This document shows, piece by piece, positions 44,706 to 53,858 of a stretch of 64,000 nucleotides of DNA. Position numbers and translations under genes: made by a program. Under the pieces are notes generated by a model. That model worked only from the letters and a program-made list of their open reading frames with translations. It was not told the origin of the DNA and ran no database searches. This DNA is from Sulfurimonas sp. C5. GTDB lineage: Bacteria > Campylobacterota > Campylobacteria > Campylobacterales > Sulfurimonadaceae. Position 1 is the first letter of the stretch, and each line of letters begins with the position of its first letter. The stretch lies in NCBI RefSeq assembly GCF_029872055.1, contig NZ_JARXNQ010000005.1, positions 71,895 to 135,894 on the forward strand. Reading direction: 5' to 3'.

Positions 44706-45707
44706 TTATTTAGAAATATGAACAGCCATATCTAAAAGTCTCATAGAATAACCCCACTCGTTATCGTACCAAGCCATAACTTTTACCATGTTACCACCGA
44801 TAACTTGTGTTAGATCTTCTGCCACGATCGAACTGTATTCACATCCTACGAAATCTTGAGATACTCTCATATCTTTGTCTACTAAAATAAGACCTTTATG
44901 ACTTCCTGCAGCTGCTGCATTAAATACTGCATTTACTTCCTCTTTTGTAGTCTCTTTTCTTACAACTACATTTAAGTCAACCATAGAAACATCCGGTGTA
45001 GGTACACGAACAGATTGACCGTGAAGTTTTCCTTCTAATTGTGGTAATACAAGGCTGATAGCTTTTGCAGCACCAGTTGTCGTAGGGATCATATTAACAG
45101 CACCCGCACGAGCACGACGTTTATCTTTAGAGTGTTTTACATCTAAGATATTTTGATCATTTGTATATGAGTGAATTGTAGTCATAAGACCTTTTTCAAT
45201 TCCAAAAGCATCATCTAAAACGCGAGCTACAGGACCTAAACAATTTGTAGTACAAGAAGCATTTGAAACAATTTTTTGCCCATCGTATTTATCTTCATTT
45301 ACACCCATTACGAATGTTGGAGTATTCTTATCTTTTGCAGGAGCCGAGAAAAGAACTTTTTCTACACCGTTATCAATATGTACTTGTGCACTCTCTTGAG
45401 TCAAGAAAACACCTGTACACTCTAAAACCATATCTGCACCACAATCAGCAAATTTCAAATTCTTAGGATCTCTATCAGAAAACACTCTGATTTTATGTCC
45501 GTCTATACTGATATTTTCATCATCAATTTGTTCTACTTCGCTTTTGAATGTTCCGTGAACCGAATCGTTTTTTAGAAGATATAACATCATATCCATGCTT
45601 GCCATATCATTGATTGCAACAACTTCTACATCGTCTCTTGTAGCCGCAATTCTAGCAACACAACGACCGATTCTACCAAATCCATTAATTGCTATTTTTA
45701 GTGCCAT
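44706..45707 (-). CDS. gapA: Glyceraldehyde-3-phosphate dehydrogenase
   Basis: Phosphorylating dehydrogenase, 333 residues. N-terminal INGFGRIGRCVAR, then VVAINDMAS, whose Asp after the second strand favours NAD over NADP. The catalytic Cys is in VSNASCTTNCLGP and the catalytic His follows in HSYTNDQNILD. WYDNEWGYSMRLLDM is the C-terminal signature. First gene of gapA-pgk-tpiA-fabI. A -10 TAAAAT and TAGGAT ribosome-binding site precede the ATG. In this autotroph-like lineage it probably runs mainly in the gluconeogenic direction, which is an inference. Confidence 0.98.
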   Translation of the reverse strand: MALKIAINGFGRIGRCVARIAATRDDVEVVAINDMASMDMMLYLLKNDSVHGTFKSEVEQIDDENISIDGHKIRVFSDRDPKNLKFADCGADMVLECTGVFLTQESAQVHIDNGVEKVLFSAPAKDKNTPTFVMGVNEDKYDGQKIVSNASCTTNCLGPVARVLDDAFGIEKGLMTTIHSYTNDQNILDVKHSKDKRRARAGAVNMIPTTTGAAKAISLVLPQLEGKLHGQSVRVPTPDVSMVDLNVVVRKETTKEEVNAVFNAAAAGSHKGLILVDKDMRVSQDFVGCEYSSIVAEDLTQVIGGNMVKVMAWYDNEWGYSMRLLDMAVHISK

Positions 45708-45736
45708 TTTATATCCTATAAAAATTAAATTCTGTT

Positions 45737-45742
45737 ATTTTA
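45737..45742 (-). promoter_or_regulatory. -10 element of the gapA-pgk-tpiA-fabI operon
   Basis: TAAAAT on the minus strand 29 bases before the gapA ATG, with TAGGAT in the leader. Confidence 0.45.
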
Positions 45743-45754
45743 TCCAAATTTAGT

Positions 45755-45760
45755 TATAAT
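45755..45760 (+). promoter_or_regulatory. -10 element of nadD-rsfS, near-leaderless
   Basis: TATAAT ends nine bases before the nadD ATG, leaving at most a two- or three-base leader and no ribosome-binding site. Confidence 0.5.
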
Positions 45761-45769
45761 TCTGATTAA

Positions 45770-46312
45770 ATGAAAAATATTGCACTTTTTGGCGGCTCTT
45801 TTGATCCTCCCCATATAGGTCACATCAAAATTGTCGAGGCTTTAAGAGATTTAGATTTTATTGATAAAGTCGTCATAATGCCAACTTACCTCAACCCGTT
45901 TAAGTCAAAGTTTATAGCTGATGCTCACTTAAGACTTAAATGGTTAAAAGATATATTTCAAGATTATCAAAATATAGAAGTAAGCTCTTTTGAAGTGGAA
46001 CAGCAAAAAAAAGTTCCAACCATAGACACTGTTAAATATCTTCAACAGTTTTATAAAGATATTTATGTAGTAATTGGTGCGGACAACTTGGCTTCTTTAG
46101 AGAAATGGTATAAATATGACGAACTTGTCAAACTGGTAAAATTTATAATTGTTACACGTGAAGAGACTCATATATCGGATGACTATATACAACTTAATGT
46201 AGATGTACCGATATCTTCGACACAATTAAGAAAAGATTGTGAACTGAAGTTTCTTCCTCCCAAAATTGCAGATGAAATATTAAAATATTATAAGGAATAC
46301 AATGACAAATAG
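45770..46312 (+). CDS. nadD: Nicotinate-nucleotide adenylyltransferase
   Basis: Makes deamido-NAD from nicotinate mononucleotide and ATP. 180 residues with the nucleotidylyltransferase motif LFGGSFDPPHIGHI, PTYLNPFKSK, VVIGADNLASLEKWYKY and the C-terminal ISSTQLRK. It overlaps rsfS by 11 bases. The pair sits divergent from gapA, as in C. jejuni (Cj1404-Cj1405 beside Cj1403c). Confidence 0.96.
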   Translation: MKNIALFGGSFDPPHIGHIKIVEALRDLDFIDKVVIMPTYLNPFKSKFIADAHLRLKWLKDIFQDYQNIEVSSFEVEQQKKVPTIDTVKYLQQFYKDIYVVIGADNLASLEKWYKYDELVKLVKFIIVTREETHISDDYIQLNVDVPISSTQLRKDCELKFLPPKIADEILKYYKEYNDK

Positions 46313-46625
46313 AATAGAAAAAATCACTTCTATACTTGATCAAAATAAAGCTGAGGCAATCGAAGTTTTTGATTTACTTGGAAAAGATTATTTTGTTGAT
46401 TATGCGATCATCGCATCATCACTTGGTCAAAAGCATACAGTTGCACTATTAGACCACTTAAAAAAAGGGCTTAAACCCGATGAACATTTCAATAATGTTG
46501 ATGAAAGTGGAGACTGGATTGTAATTGACTTAGGTGATATCCTCATCCATATTATGACACCAGAATATCGTATTAAATATGATATGGAAAGCTTTTTAGC
46601 AGACCTTTCACACGCTAATGAGTAG
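46302..46625 (+). CDS. rsfS: Ribosome silencing factor RsfS
   Basis: Binds large-subunit protein uL14 and blocks subunit joining during starvation. 107 residues with [21 protein letters not shown] (family 'vldl......dyfvi.tg.s'), [16 protein letters not shown] and [21 protein letters not shown] precedes the ATG. Its stop overlaps the end of the convergent transglycosylase gene by 11 bases, and its terminator lies inside that gene. Confidence 0.95.
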   Translation: MTNRIEKITSILDQNKAEAIEVFDLLGKDYFVDYAIIASSLGQKHTVALLDHLKKGLKPDEHFNNVDESGDWIVIDLGDILIHIMTPEYRIKYDMESFLADLSHANE

Positions 46626-46646
46626 TATTCTCATCTAGCGTTTTTT
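46612..46646 (+). terminator. nadD-rsfS terminator inside the transglycosylase gene
   Basis: ACGCTAATGAG (46612-46622) pairs with CTCAT-C-TAGCGT (46630-46641, one bulged C) around a seven-base loop, then TTTTT. Strong on the plus strand. Confidence 0.85.
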
Positions 46647-48045
46647 CCGCTTCTTTTTCTTGATTATCTACCAACTTATCCAAGATACTTTTATAGTTAT
46701 AGATTGACTCAACATATTTTACAGGTTCACTTCCTCTAGCATATCCAAATTTGAGTGACTTATAATATTTTTTCTGGGATAAAAGAGGTAAAACAATTTT
46801 CAAATCACTCCACACATATTGATTTAATCCAAGTTTTTTTGCCAAAGTCATTGCATCTTGAATATGTCCACCCCCTACATTATACGCAGCAAGAGCGAAT
46901 TTGAGTCTGTCTTCCCCTTCAACACCTTCGTGAACATTTTTCATCATCTGTTTGAGATGTCTTGTTCCACCTACAATACTCTGCTTTGGATCAAGTCTGT
47001 TTTTAACACCTAAAAGTCTTGCAGTATGACGTGTCAACATCATCATTCCCCTAACTCCAGTAAAACTTTTTGCTTTTGGGTTCCAATGAGATTCTTGATA
47101 AGAAACTGCTGCTAAAAGTGCCCATGGAATACCGAACCTTGTCGAGGCACTTTTAAAATAATCTTCATACTTAGGGAGTCTTGATTTAATCCGTTTATAA
47201 AACATTTTTGTATTGTAATAGTCAAAGAAAAGTACATAAGAGTAGTAATGATCTTTTAATTGTGTCATCTTACCTGTTTGTACATAATTATTAAGCCAGC
47301 TGTACATATCTGCTTCTAACTTTGGAGAATTCTGTGGTAATATCCAAGCAAGCTGTTCTCGTCCACTAACTGAAAAAGCCATAGCAATATCTGGAAAATA
47401 TTTTAGGTTAATAGAATATATATTGGAATCGGCTATCGTACAATCTATCTGATGGTTTGAAACCATTTCTAAAAGCTCTTCAGTGGAGTATTCAGATGTA
47501 ACACTCACATTAATATCAAACCCATCGCTTATAAGGGACTCTACAGTTTCATAATAACTAGTGTTTTCCCCTACAACAATCTCTAAACCTTCTAAATCTT
47601 CTACATCTCGTGGAAATTTTGAACTACCAAGCATCCCTCTGTAACATACCACTTGTTCTTGTACTTCAAAATAAGATGGTCCAAAGTTATATAACTCTTC
47701 TCTACGTGGTGTTTTTGTTAAAGAAGCAGATACGATATCTATACCTTCTTTTCCAATATATTCCTGTGCTTCTTTGACAGTATGTGCAGCAGTAATGTTA
47801 AGTTCTACACCTAAATTTTCTGCATAGGCAGCTAAAAGATCATATTCAAAACCACTTGGACCATCAGGCCCGATATAATATGTTGAGGGGGCATTTAAAA
47901 GTACTACATTTAGAGTTTTTCTCTCTTTAATTTTTTCAAAAAGAGATTTTTTTGCTATTCGGTTTCCCGGTTCGTATGCTGAATGGCTTATCCATCCGAA
48001 AATAAAGAAAATAAGGGATAAACCTATATAAAGCAATTTATTCAT
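46615..48045 (-). CDS. MltF-like membrane-bound lytic transglycosylase
   Basis: 476 residues. N-terminal membrane/signal helix (about 4-25); an amino-acid-binding-protein-type domain (SBP_bac_3, about 45-270, with [20 protein letters not shown] and [15 protein letters not shown]); then a soluble lytic transglycosylase domain (about 300-430) with catalytic Glu in [24 protein letters not shown] and [13 protein letters not shown]. It cleaves peptidoglycan strands to 1,6-anhydro ends; the solute-binding-like domain is regulatory in E. coli MltF. Here it stands alone, with 23 bases between it and the upstream kinase gene. Confidence 0.93.
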   Translation of the reverse strand: MNKLLYIGLSLIFFIFGWISHSAYEPGNRIAKKSLFEKIKERKTLNVVLLNAPSTYYIGPDGPSGFEYDLLAAYAENLGVELNITAAHTVKEAQEYIGKEGIDIVSASLTKTPRREELYNFGPSYFEVQEQVVCYRGMLGSSKFPRDVEDLEGLEIVVGENTSYYETVESLISDGFDINVSVTSEYSTEELLEMVSNHQIDCTIADSNIYSINLKYFPDIAMAFSVSGREQLAWILPQNSPKLEADMYSWLNNYVQTGKMTQLKDHYYSYVLFFDYYNTKMFYKRIKSRLPKYEDYFKSASTRFGIPWALLAAVSYQESHWNPKAKSFTGVRGMMMLTRHTARLLGVKNRLDPKQSIVGGTRHLKQMMKNVHEGVEGEDRLKFALAAYNVGGGHIQDAMTLAKKLGLNQYVWSDLKIVLPLLSQKKYYKSLKFGYARGSEPVKYVESIYNYKSILDKLVDNQEKEAEKTLDENTTH

Positions 48046-48068
48046 TATAATAGTTTACATATTTAAAC

Positions 48069-49349
48069 TTATGCAAATATAAAACGATTAATCCCGTTTT
48101 CATACTCATGGGCAAGAACTTTTCCATGTACTTTCAGGATAGAATCAACTAAATATAAACCAAGTCCAAAACTGTTTTTTGAGGGGTTCTCTTTTGTAAA
48201 AGGTTCTATATAATATTGTAAAGGATGTTTCAAGCATTCCCCTTTACTTTCAAAACACAATTCTCCTCTATCATTGATTAAGATTTTAATATATCCATCA
48301 TCAGAGTATTTAATACCATTATCAATCATATTCTTAATAGCAGTTGTATACAGCCGATAATTTACTTTTTCTTTAACATCTGCTTGAATCATCACACCTA
48401 CTCTTTCCCTCTCAACCATTGCCATATCTATAGCACCGTCAATAACATCTACTAAACGATATTCTTTAAACTCCGTTGCATCACCGAGACTTGTCACTTC
48501 TTCAATCATGGCAAACTCTTCAACCAAAGTTTCAAGCCTTGTAAAAATAGACGTAAAACGGTCACGCTGTTTTTGTTCTTGTAACATCTGTGTTGCAATA
48601 GTACCTTTTGCGATTGGAGTTTTAAGTTCATGCATCAGGTTTCTTAAAAATAGTGTACGTGATTCCAAAATAGTATTGATCTTCTCTTTAGTATTTTCCA
48701 ACTCATTTGCAACAGCACCAATCTCATCAATATTTCGTGTTTTAAATGAGATATCCATATCTCCATTCCCGTATAAAGCAATCTTCTTTCGAAGTCGGAT
48801 CAATGGTCGAAGTTTTTGTAAGACCAATACAAATGAAAAAGCAATAATAAGAAATATCATACTATATGAGTAAAGCATATTAATATAACTATACGGTTTT
48901 AACACCTCGTCTTTAATAAATACTTCCGAATCTGGACTTGCTATGTGGAAATAAATACGCTTTTGATACTCAAGCATCGTCGCTTCTAGATTGGTTACAG
49001 TATTTTTTGTAAAAAGTCCTTGTTTATTGATCATTAAAGAAGTATCATAACTTTTAAATCCCTCTTTTTTCAAAACTTTTGCTTTTTCTAAAAGTGACTT
49101 TGTCTCTTGTTTATCTTTAATAATAAAAAGATCGTAAACTGCCAAGTTTGCTTCTAACATAATTTCTGATGAACTTCTTTGCATATGTTCACGATAGATT
49201 TGAGCAATAACGGAATATTTTGTGAAGATATGATCTATATATTGTTGTTTATTAAGTTTATAAAATTCCCAAAAGATTGCACTGATACTAACCAGTGCAA
49301 CGCTTAGGGCAAAAAGTACCGTTATGAGTACTGCATTTTTCTTGATCAT
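48069..49349 (-). CDS. Sensor histidine kinase, ArsS-like
   Basis: 426 residues: helix (8-28), a periplasmic sensor loop of about 120 residues, second helix (about 160-180), HAMP-like segment, HisKA with phosphorylated His in NLMHELKTPIAKG, and an HATPase domain (AIKNMIDNGIKYS, ENPSKNSFGLGLYLV). The compact HELKTPI site and the partner gene resemble ArsRS of H. pylori, an acid-responsive system; the actual signal here is unknown. The start overlaps the regulator stop by four bases (ATGA). Confidence 0.9.
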   Translation of the reverse strand: MIKKNAVLITVLFALSVALVSISAIFWEFYKLNKQQYIDHIFTKYSVIAQIYREHMQRSSSEIMLEANLAVYDLFIIKDKQETKSLLEKAKVLKKEGFKSYDTSLMINKQGLFTKNTVTNLEATMLEYQKRIYFHIASPDSEVFIKDEVLKPYSYINMLYSYSMIFLIIAFSFVLVLQKLRPLIRLRKKIALYGNGDMDISFKTRNIDEIGAVANELENTKEKINTILESRTLFLRNLMHELKTPIAKGTIATQMLQEQKQRDRFTSIFTRLETLVEEFAMIEEVTSLGDATEFKEYRLVDVIDGAIDMAMVERERVGVMIQADVKEKVNYRLYTTAIKNMIDNGIKYSDDGYIKILINDRGELCFESKGECLKHPLQYYIEPFTKENPSKNSFGLGLYLVDSILKVHGKVLAHEYENGINRFIFA

Positions 49350-50014
49350 TTGAGTAGTTTATATCCTACACCGCGGACAGATTCTATTAAAGATTTATCT
49401 CCCAGCTTGCTTCTGATACGCCCGACCATTACATCGATTGATTTATTTGAACTGTCTTCATTGATAGCATTTACGTTATGGATCAGATCTTCACGAGAAA
49501 CTACAAGTCCGTGTTTTTGGATCATATATGCAAGAATACCAAATTCTGCATTTGTCAGATCTATATTTCTTCCTTTATAAGTGATTGTCATCGTCTCTTT
49601 GTCACATTTAAAGTCACTTTTATTTTCCGCTTTTGCTTCTGTTTTTGCTGCATAACGGCGAAGTACAGACTGAATTCTTGCTTCAAGTTCACGAGGGTCA
49701 TAAGGTTTTGGCATATAATCATCCGCACCGAGTTCCAATGCTTTTACTTTATCTGTTACATCACTTCTAGCCGAAGAAATGATGATAGGGATATCTTGAC
49801 GTTCGCGTATCGCTTCACAGACTTCAAGACCATCCATACCAGGAAGTGTTAAATCTAAAATAACTAAGTCAAAAGGCTCTAACTTTAAAATACTAACAGC
49901 TTTAAAAGGGTCATCTTCTACCGTGATATCAAACTCATACTGCTCCAGATATTCTGCTAGAATTTCGGCAAGTTCTAAATCATCTTCAATCATTAATATT
50001 TTATGTTTAGCCAT
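49346..50014 (-). CDS. OmpR-family response regulator, ArsR-like
   Basis: 222 residues. Receiver with IEDD acid pocket, phosphoacceptor Asp in LVILDLTLPGMDGLEV, conserved Thr/Ser region PIIISSARSD and Lys in YMPKPYDPRELEAR; then a winged helix-turn-helix (LTNAEFGILAYMIQKHGLVVSREDLI, and VMVGRIRSKLGDKSLIESVRGVGYKL). I start at the ATG at 50014: AAGG lies six bases upstream, whereas the in-frame TTG two codons earlier does not fit. It has its own -10 box after feoB. Confidence 0.94.
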   Translation of the reverse strand: MAKHKILMIEDDLELAEILAEYLEQYEFDITVEDDPFKAVSILKLEPFDLVILDLTLPGMDGLEVCEAIRERQDIPIIISSARSDVTDKVKALELGADDYMPKPYDPRELEARIQSVLRRYAAKTEAKAENKSDFKCDKETMTITYKGRNIDLTNAEFGILAYMIQKHGLVVSREDLIHNVNAINEDSSNKSIDVMVGRIRSKLGDKSLIESVRGVGYKLLK

Positions 50015-50038
50015 TTTCAACCTTTTTTAGTTTTCTAA

Positions 50039-50044
50039 ATTATA
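50039..50044 (-). promoter_or_regulatory. -10 element of the two-component system
   Basis: TATAAT with GGGAG upstream on the minus strand, between feoB and the regulator; the leader is about 18 bases with AAGG. Confidence 0.5.
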
Positions 50045-50062
50045 CTCCCAAGAAAATAACAA

Positions 50063-52207
50063 TTAGCTAATACCTGTAATCATCAGAGTTATTCTATACG
50101 CTATAAATGCCATGACATATGCCGTGATAGAAGTAAATGCAAAGAGGTAAAAAAAGTATTTAATACTACCAGCTTCACGCGTAAAGACAATTGAAGCAGC
50201 CAGACACGGTAAGTAAATCATTACAACTACAATGAATGAAACTGCAGAAGCAAACGGTATATTATTTTTAATCAATGTCGCTAATGACGTATTTGTTTCA
50301 TCTACGTCACCACCTAATGCATATAATACTCCTAATGTAGATACTACAACCTCTTTTGCTGCTAGTCCGGTTTGTAATGCAATATTCATTTTCCAGTCAA
50401 ATCCCAGAGGTGCAAAAATCGGTTCGGTAAATTTTCCGATCGCTCCTAGATAACTGTTTTCTAAATGTTCCATAGAAAGTTGATTTTCAAGAACTATGAT
50501 CTCTTGTTCACTTTGTGCTTTCTCAATTTTTGCTTCATAAACTACATCAAGTGCATCATTATGAGGGTATGTTGATAAGAACCAAATTAACATTGAAGCA
50601 CCTGCAATAAAAGTACCCGCTTTTTTCAAGTACATCATTGTTTTTGTTAATACAGTATGCCAAATAAGCTTTAAACTTGGTAGTCTGTATTTTGGCATCT
50701 CCATAACGAATGGTTCATCAACACCTTTAAATGCAGTAAGTTTTAAAATTTTTGCTGCAATTAATCCCATGATTGCTCCTGAAATATAGATCGCAAACAG
50801 TACGTTTCCTGCCATATCTTCTGGAAAAAATGCTCCAGCAAAAAGTACGTACACAGGTAACCTTGCACCACAAGACATAAAACCTATAATGAAAAGAGTC
50901 AATAATCTGTCTCTATCATTTTTTAACACCCTAGCACTCATATATGCAGGAATTGAGCATCCAAAACCTGTTACAAGAGGAATAAAACTTTGTCCGTGCA
51001 AGCCAAATTTATGGAAAAATCCATCTAATAAGAAAGCAACACGCGACATATATCCAGTACTTTCCAACAGGGCTATACCGATAAAAAGAATTACGATATT
51101 CGGGATAAAAAGAACAACTGCCCCGACACCTGCAATAATCCCATCAACAACAAGAGAGCGGACGCTATCGTTTGGTATTGTAGCACCTATAACATCACCG
51201 AACCATCCAAAGAATCCATCGATATAATCCATCGGGATAGCACCGATCTCAAACGTCAGCTGGAATAAGCTCCACATAAAAAATAAAAAGATAGGAATAC
51301 CAAAAAGAGGATGGATCAATACAGAATCGATCTTCTCCGTTAATGTTTTCTTCTCTTCTCGTTTTTCCTGTGTGACAACTTCAGCAACAATACCTCTGTT
51401 GAATGATGCATATTCCTCCGCAAACGCTTCTTTAACATCATCAGTATCATGATGGATCTCTATATGTCTTGAAGCTTCAATTAAAACAGGCTGTAATTCT
51501 GTCCAGATTGGATTATCATGCAGTTTCTCATATGTTTTTTTATTGTTTTTTAGTAGATTAATAGCAATATTTCTATAAGAATTTGCTGCTTGATATTTGT
51601 GCTTTTTAAAATAAGATACTAAGTTACTAATTTCATCTTCAACACTTACAGAAAAAACAAGTTTTGGATCTACCTTATCACTTTCGTATTCTTTTACAAC
51701 TGCTTCTATAAGTGTTTCTATTCCCATTTTTGTAGCAGCAGAAACTTTTACACACGGAAGTCCCATTAACTCCGTCATATAATCGGCATTAACACTGATA
51801 CCCTCTTTTTCCGCTTCATCACTCATATTTAAAGCAATGACAATCTTTTTACTCATAGTAAGAAGTTCGGAAGTGAGCTGTAAATTTTTAAAGAGGTTGG
51901 TTGAATCTACAACATTAATGATAATATCGTACTCTTCGGCACATAAGTAATCGTGTGTCACTCTCTCTTCAATTGTATAATCGGTAAATGCATATGTCCC
52001 CGGTAAATCAACGACCGTAAAGTTGTACCCTTTGTAATCAAACAGCACTTCTGCTTTATCAACTGTCACACCTGAAAAATTCCCTACATGTAAATGTGCA
52101 TTACTTACTGAGTTAATAAGCATACTCTTACCGACATTAGGTTGTCCGACAAGCGCTACCTTAATATGTTTGGCAGTAACAGGACAGGCTAAAGTTTCTT
52201 TGTTCAT
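50063..52207 (-). CDS. feoB: Ferrous iron transporter FeoB
   Basis: GTP-binding Fe(II) permease of the inner membrane. 714 residues: G domain with G1 GQPNVGKS (21-28), GNFSGVTVDKAEV, G3 VDLPGTYAF and G4 ALNMSDEAEK; a GDI-like region; then the Gate core with about eight helices (PLVTGFGCSIPAYMSARVL is the conserved Cys-containing gate, and a second, GLAAKEVVVSTLGVLY). It lies directly downstream of feoA with a four-base overlap and of an outer-membrane porin gene, so all three should respond to iron. Confidence 0.97.
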   Translation of the reverse strand: MNKETLACPVTAKHIKVALVGQPNVGKSMLINSVSNAHLHVGNFSGVTVDKAEVLFDYKGYNFTVVDLPGTYAFTDYTIEERVTHDYLCAEEYDIIINVVDSTNLFKNLQLTSELLTMSKKIVIALNMSDEAEKEGISVNADYMTELMGLPCVKVSAATKMGIETLIEAVVKEYESDKVDPKLVFSVSVEDEISNLVSYFKKHKYQAANSYRNIAINLLKNNKKTYEKLHDNPIWTELQPVLIEASRHIEIHHDTDDVKEAFAEEYASFNRGIVAEVVTQEKREEKKTLTEKIDSVLIHPLFGIPIFLFFMWSLFQLTFEIGAIPMDYIDGFFGWFGDVIGATIPNDSVRSLVVDGIIAGVGAVVLFIPNIVILFIGIALLESTGYMSRVAFLLDGFFHKFGLHGQSFIPLVTGFGCSIPAYMSARVLKNDRDRLLTLFIIGFMSCGARLPVYVLFAGAFFPEDMAGNVLFAIYISGAIMGLIAAKILKLTAFKGVDEPFVMEMPKYRLPSLKLIWHTVLTKTMMYLKKAGTFIAGASMLIWFLSTYPHNDALDVVYEAKIEKAQSEQEIIVLENQLSMEHLENSYLGAIGKFTEPIFAPLGFDWKMNIALQTGLAAKEVVVSTLGVLYALGGDVDETNTSLATLIKNNIPFASAVSFIVVVMIYLPCLAASIVFTREAGSIKYFFYLFAFTSITAYVMAFIAYRITLMITGIS

Positions 52208-52428
52208 ATCTCTTCTACCTCTATCATCTTTGCTTCTTGTGCTCTTAGGGCTACTTGCATATTCCCAACTTTTATCTCTATCGTTTTTTTTCTGGGTGCC
52301 TCTCCGATAAGTTCAATGACGGCATGTTTCATAATTCCAAAAGATATTAGTCTATGTTTTAGTGTCTCATCGGCATGAAGTTTTAAAATTTTTAATTTTT
52401 TGCCGACACTACATTCATTTAATCTCAT
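52204..52428 (-). CDS. feoA: FeoA, SH3-like accessory protein
   Basis: 74-residue cytoplasmic partner of FeoB. The FeoA fold is visible: MRLNECSVGKKLKILKLHADETLKHRLISFGIMKHAVIELIGEAPRKKTIEIKVGNMQVALRAQEAKMIEVEE reads as small SH3 strands with the 'L.-G...-v.V' pattern. It overlaps feoB by four bases and starts 10 bases after the porin gene. Confidence 0.93.
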   Translation of the reverse strand: MRLNECSVGKKLKILKLHADETLKHRLISFGIMKHAVIELIGEAPRKKTIEIKVGNMQVALRAQEAKMIEVEEI

Positions 52429-52438
52429 ACTACCTCTT

Positions 52439-53701
52439 TTAAAAATTATAATTTATCATAAATTGCATTCTATCGTAGTCATATTCTGTTTTTAGTGCAT
52501 TTTGCTTATCTTCGCTTAATACATAAATGAATGCCACTAAAAATTCATCATTTACATTGTATTCTATATTGAAATTTTGCTCTACGATATGTGCTTTATC
52601 ACCGTTACTATCTGCTTTGCCTAAAAAATCTCCATACGCATAAATCAGCGATATGTTTTCGTGATTATACCCCAATCCTGAAACTATTGCATTAACTTCT
52701 CTGTCTTTAGAGATATTATCAAGAATCATCATGTCCATATTTGTAAATAAAGTTCCTCCTCCAAAACCGGAAAAACTTTCTTTATCTTGTTTCTTGTCAG
52801 CATGGTTGTAAGAAACATTGATACCCAAACCGCCAAATACGACTTCAAACAATCCACCATAAATACTTGCACTGTTCCCACTGTTTTTCAACTCTTCTTC
52901 ATTAAGATACTGTGCCATTGTATGTATTGTAACAGAGTCATTAATCGGATACTCAACACCGAAGTCTACATAAAAAGCATTCAAACTATCACTGATATTA
53001 TAGTACCAGGATTGAAATTCCCACATATCGTAATATTTTGCACCGGCAAAATTCACACCATTGTTACCTATTTTTCTCCAACCATCGTCTAAACCGTTTT
53101 CAAGATCTATTCCGTGCCAAGATTGAATATTTCCAGCCATCAACTGCCATCCGTCATTATCATAAGATGCAACATAGGCTTCAAATGTATTTTGGATCAT
53201 TCTAATATCATCACTATCTGCTAAAGGTGTGTTAAGCACTTGGCGACCAGCTCTGAAATTAAAATTTCCTGTTCTATAGTTTAGATACGCTTCACTAAGA
53301 TCTTCATCTTCACCCTCCGATGATGAAAGTTCCGTATTTCTATGTGTATTACTTCCGCTTAACCATGTAATATCTTTTGAAGCATAAAATGCGATACCAG
53401 CATTAAAACCTTTATATTCTGCTAGTTCATATTTTAATATCCCACCTATAGCAGTTGCATATGTATCAGGAGTGCTGTCCTTATGATTGTAACCTGCATA
53501 AGCAACTCTAAGTTGCCCGCTAATTTCTCCGTTTTTAAACATATTTTTGAAATTATCAACAACAGAAACCTCTTTTTCTTCAAGCTTTCCGATCTCATAA
53601 ACTGCCTCTCTTACGGAATCGCTTCTTTGTTGAACTTCAGTTTCTCCATACAGGGTAACTGATAATAATGCCATTAATAAGATTGAAATTTTACTGTTCA
53701 T
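52439..53701 (-). CDS. Outer-membrane porin, first gene of the feo operon
   Basis: 420-residue OprD/MOMP-like barrel. Signal peptide (1-19, ending TLYGE), then a Val/Glu/Lys-rich N-terminal helix (about 22-55) before GQLRVAYAGYNHKDS. Barrel strands such as NFRAGRQVLNTPLADSDDIRMIQNTFEA recall known Campylobacterota porins; the C terminus ends YNF. Being upstream of feoA and behind two Fur-box-like sites, it may let Fe(II) or an iron chelate through the outer membrane. That role is inferred only from position. Confidence 0.85.
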   Translation of the reverse strand: MNSKISILLMALLSVTLYGETEVQQRSDSVREAVYEIGKLEEKEVSVVDNFKNMFKNGEISGQLRVAYAGYNHKDSTPDTYATAIGGILKYELAEYKGFNAGIAFYASKDITWLSGSNTHRNTELSSSEGEDEDLSEAYLNYRTGNFNFRAGRQVLNTPLADSDDIRMIQNTFEAYVASYDNDGWQLMAGNIQSWHGIDLENGLDDGWRKIGNNGVNFAGAKYYDMWEFQSWYYNISDSLNAFYVDFGVEYPINDSVTIHTMAQYLNEEELKNSGNSASIYGGLFEVVFGGLGINVSYNHADKKQDKESFSGFGGGTLFTNMDMMILDNISKDREVNAIVSGLGYNHENISLIYAYGDFLGKADSNGDKAHIVEQNFNIEYNVNDEFLVAFIYVLSEDKQNALKTEYDYDRMQFMINYNF

Positions 53702-53732
53702 CTAGTAACCTTTTTAATTTTTATTCTTTATA

Positions 53733-53751
53733 TTGAGAATGATAATCAAAA
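53733..53751. promoter_or_regulatory. Fur-box-like site near the porin-feoAB promoter
   Basis: TTGAGAATGATAATCAAAA is close to the Fur consensus (repeats of GATAAT). It directly abuts a TATAAA -10-like hexamer (53728-53733 on the minus strand), about 30 bases before the porin ATG. Confidence 0.7.
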
Positions 53752-53773
53752 ACAGCTTATTCTATTCTTAATA

Positions 53774-53792
53774 TTGATAATGTATATCAATT
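53774..53792. promoter_or_regulatory. Second Fur-box-like site
   Basis: TTGATAATGTATATCAATT is a second, partly palindromic match, 41 bases (about four helical turns) from the first. It also lies 32 bases from the -10 of divergent pssA. Confidence 0.55.
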
Positions 53793-53823
53793 TCAATAAT
53801 TGTTTAATATTTTATTCTTCTGC

Positions 53824-53829
53824 TATAAT
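53824..53829 (+). promoter_or_regulatory. -10 element of pssA
   Basis: TGCTATAAT is an extended -10; the leader of about 23 bases contains AAGG. Confidence 0.5.
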
Positions 53830-53858
53830 TTCAAAAAATAACAAGGCTTATAGATACT

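Noticed and set aside
48508-48873. 121-codon plus-strand frame opposite the ArsS-like kinase gene
   Set aside because: Composition is that of a reverse-complement shadow, with no promoter or ribosome-binding site, while the kinase motifs on the other strand are complete.
49478-49852. 124-codon plus-strand frame opposite the response regulator
   Set aside because: Rich in Cys, Phe and Arg from reverse codons; the regulator on the minus strand is fully explained.
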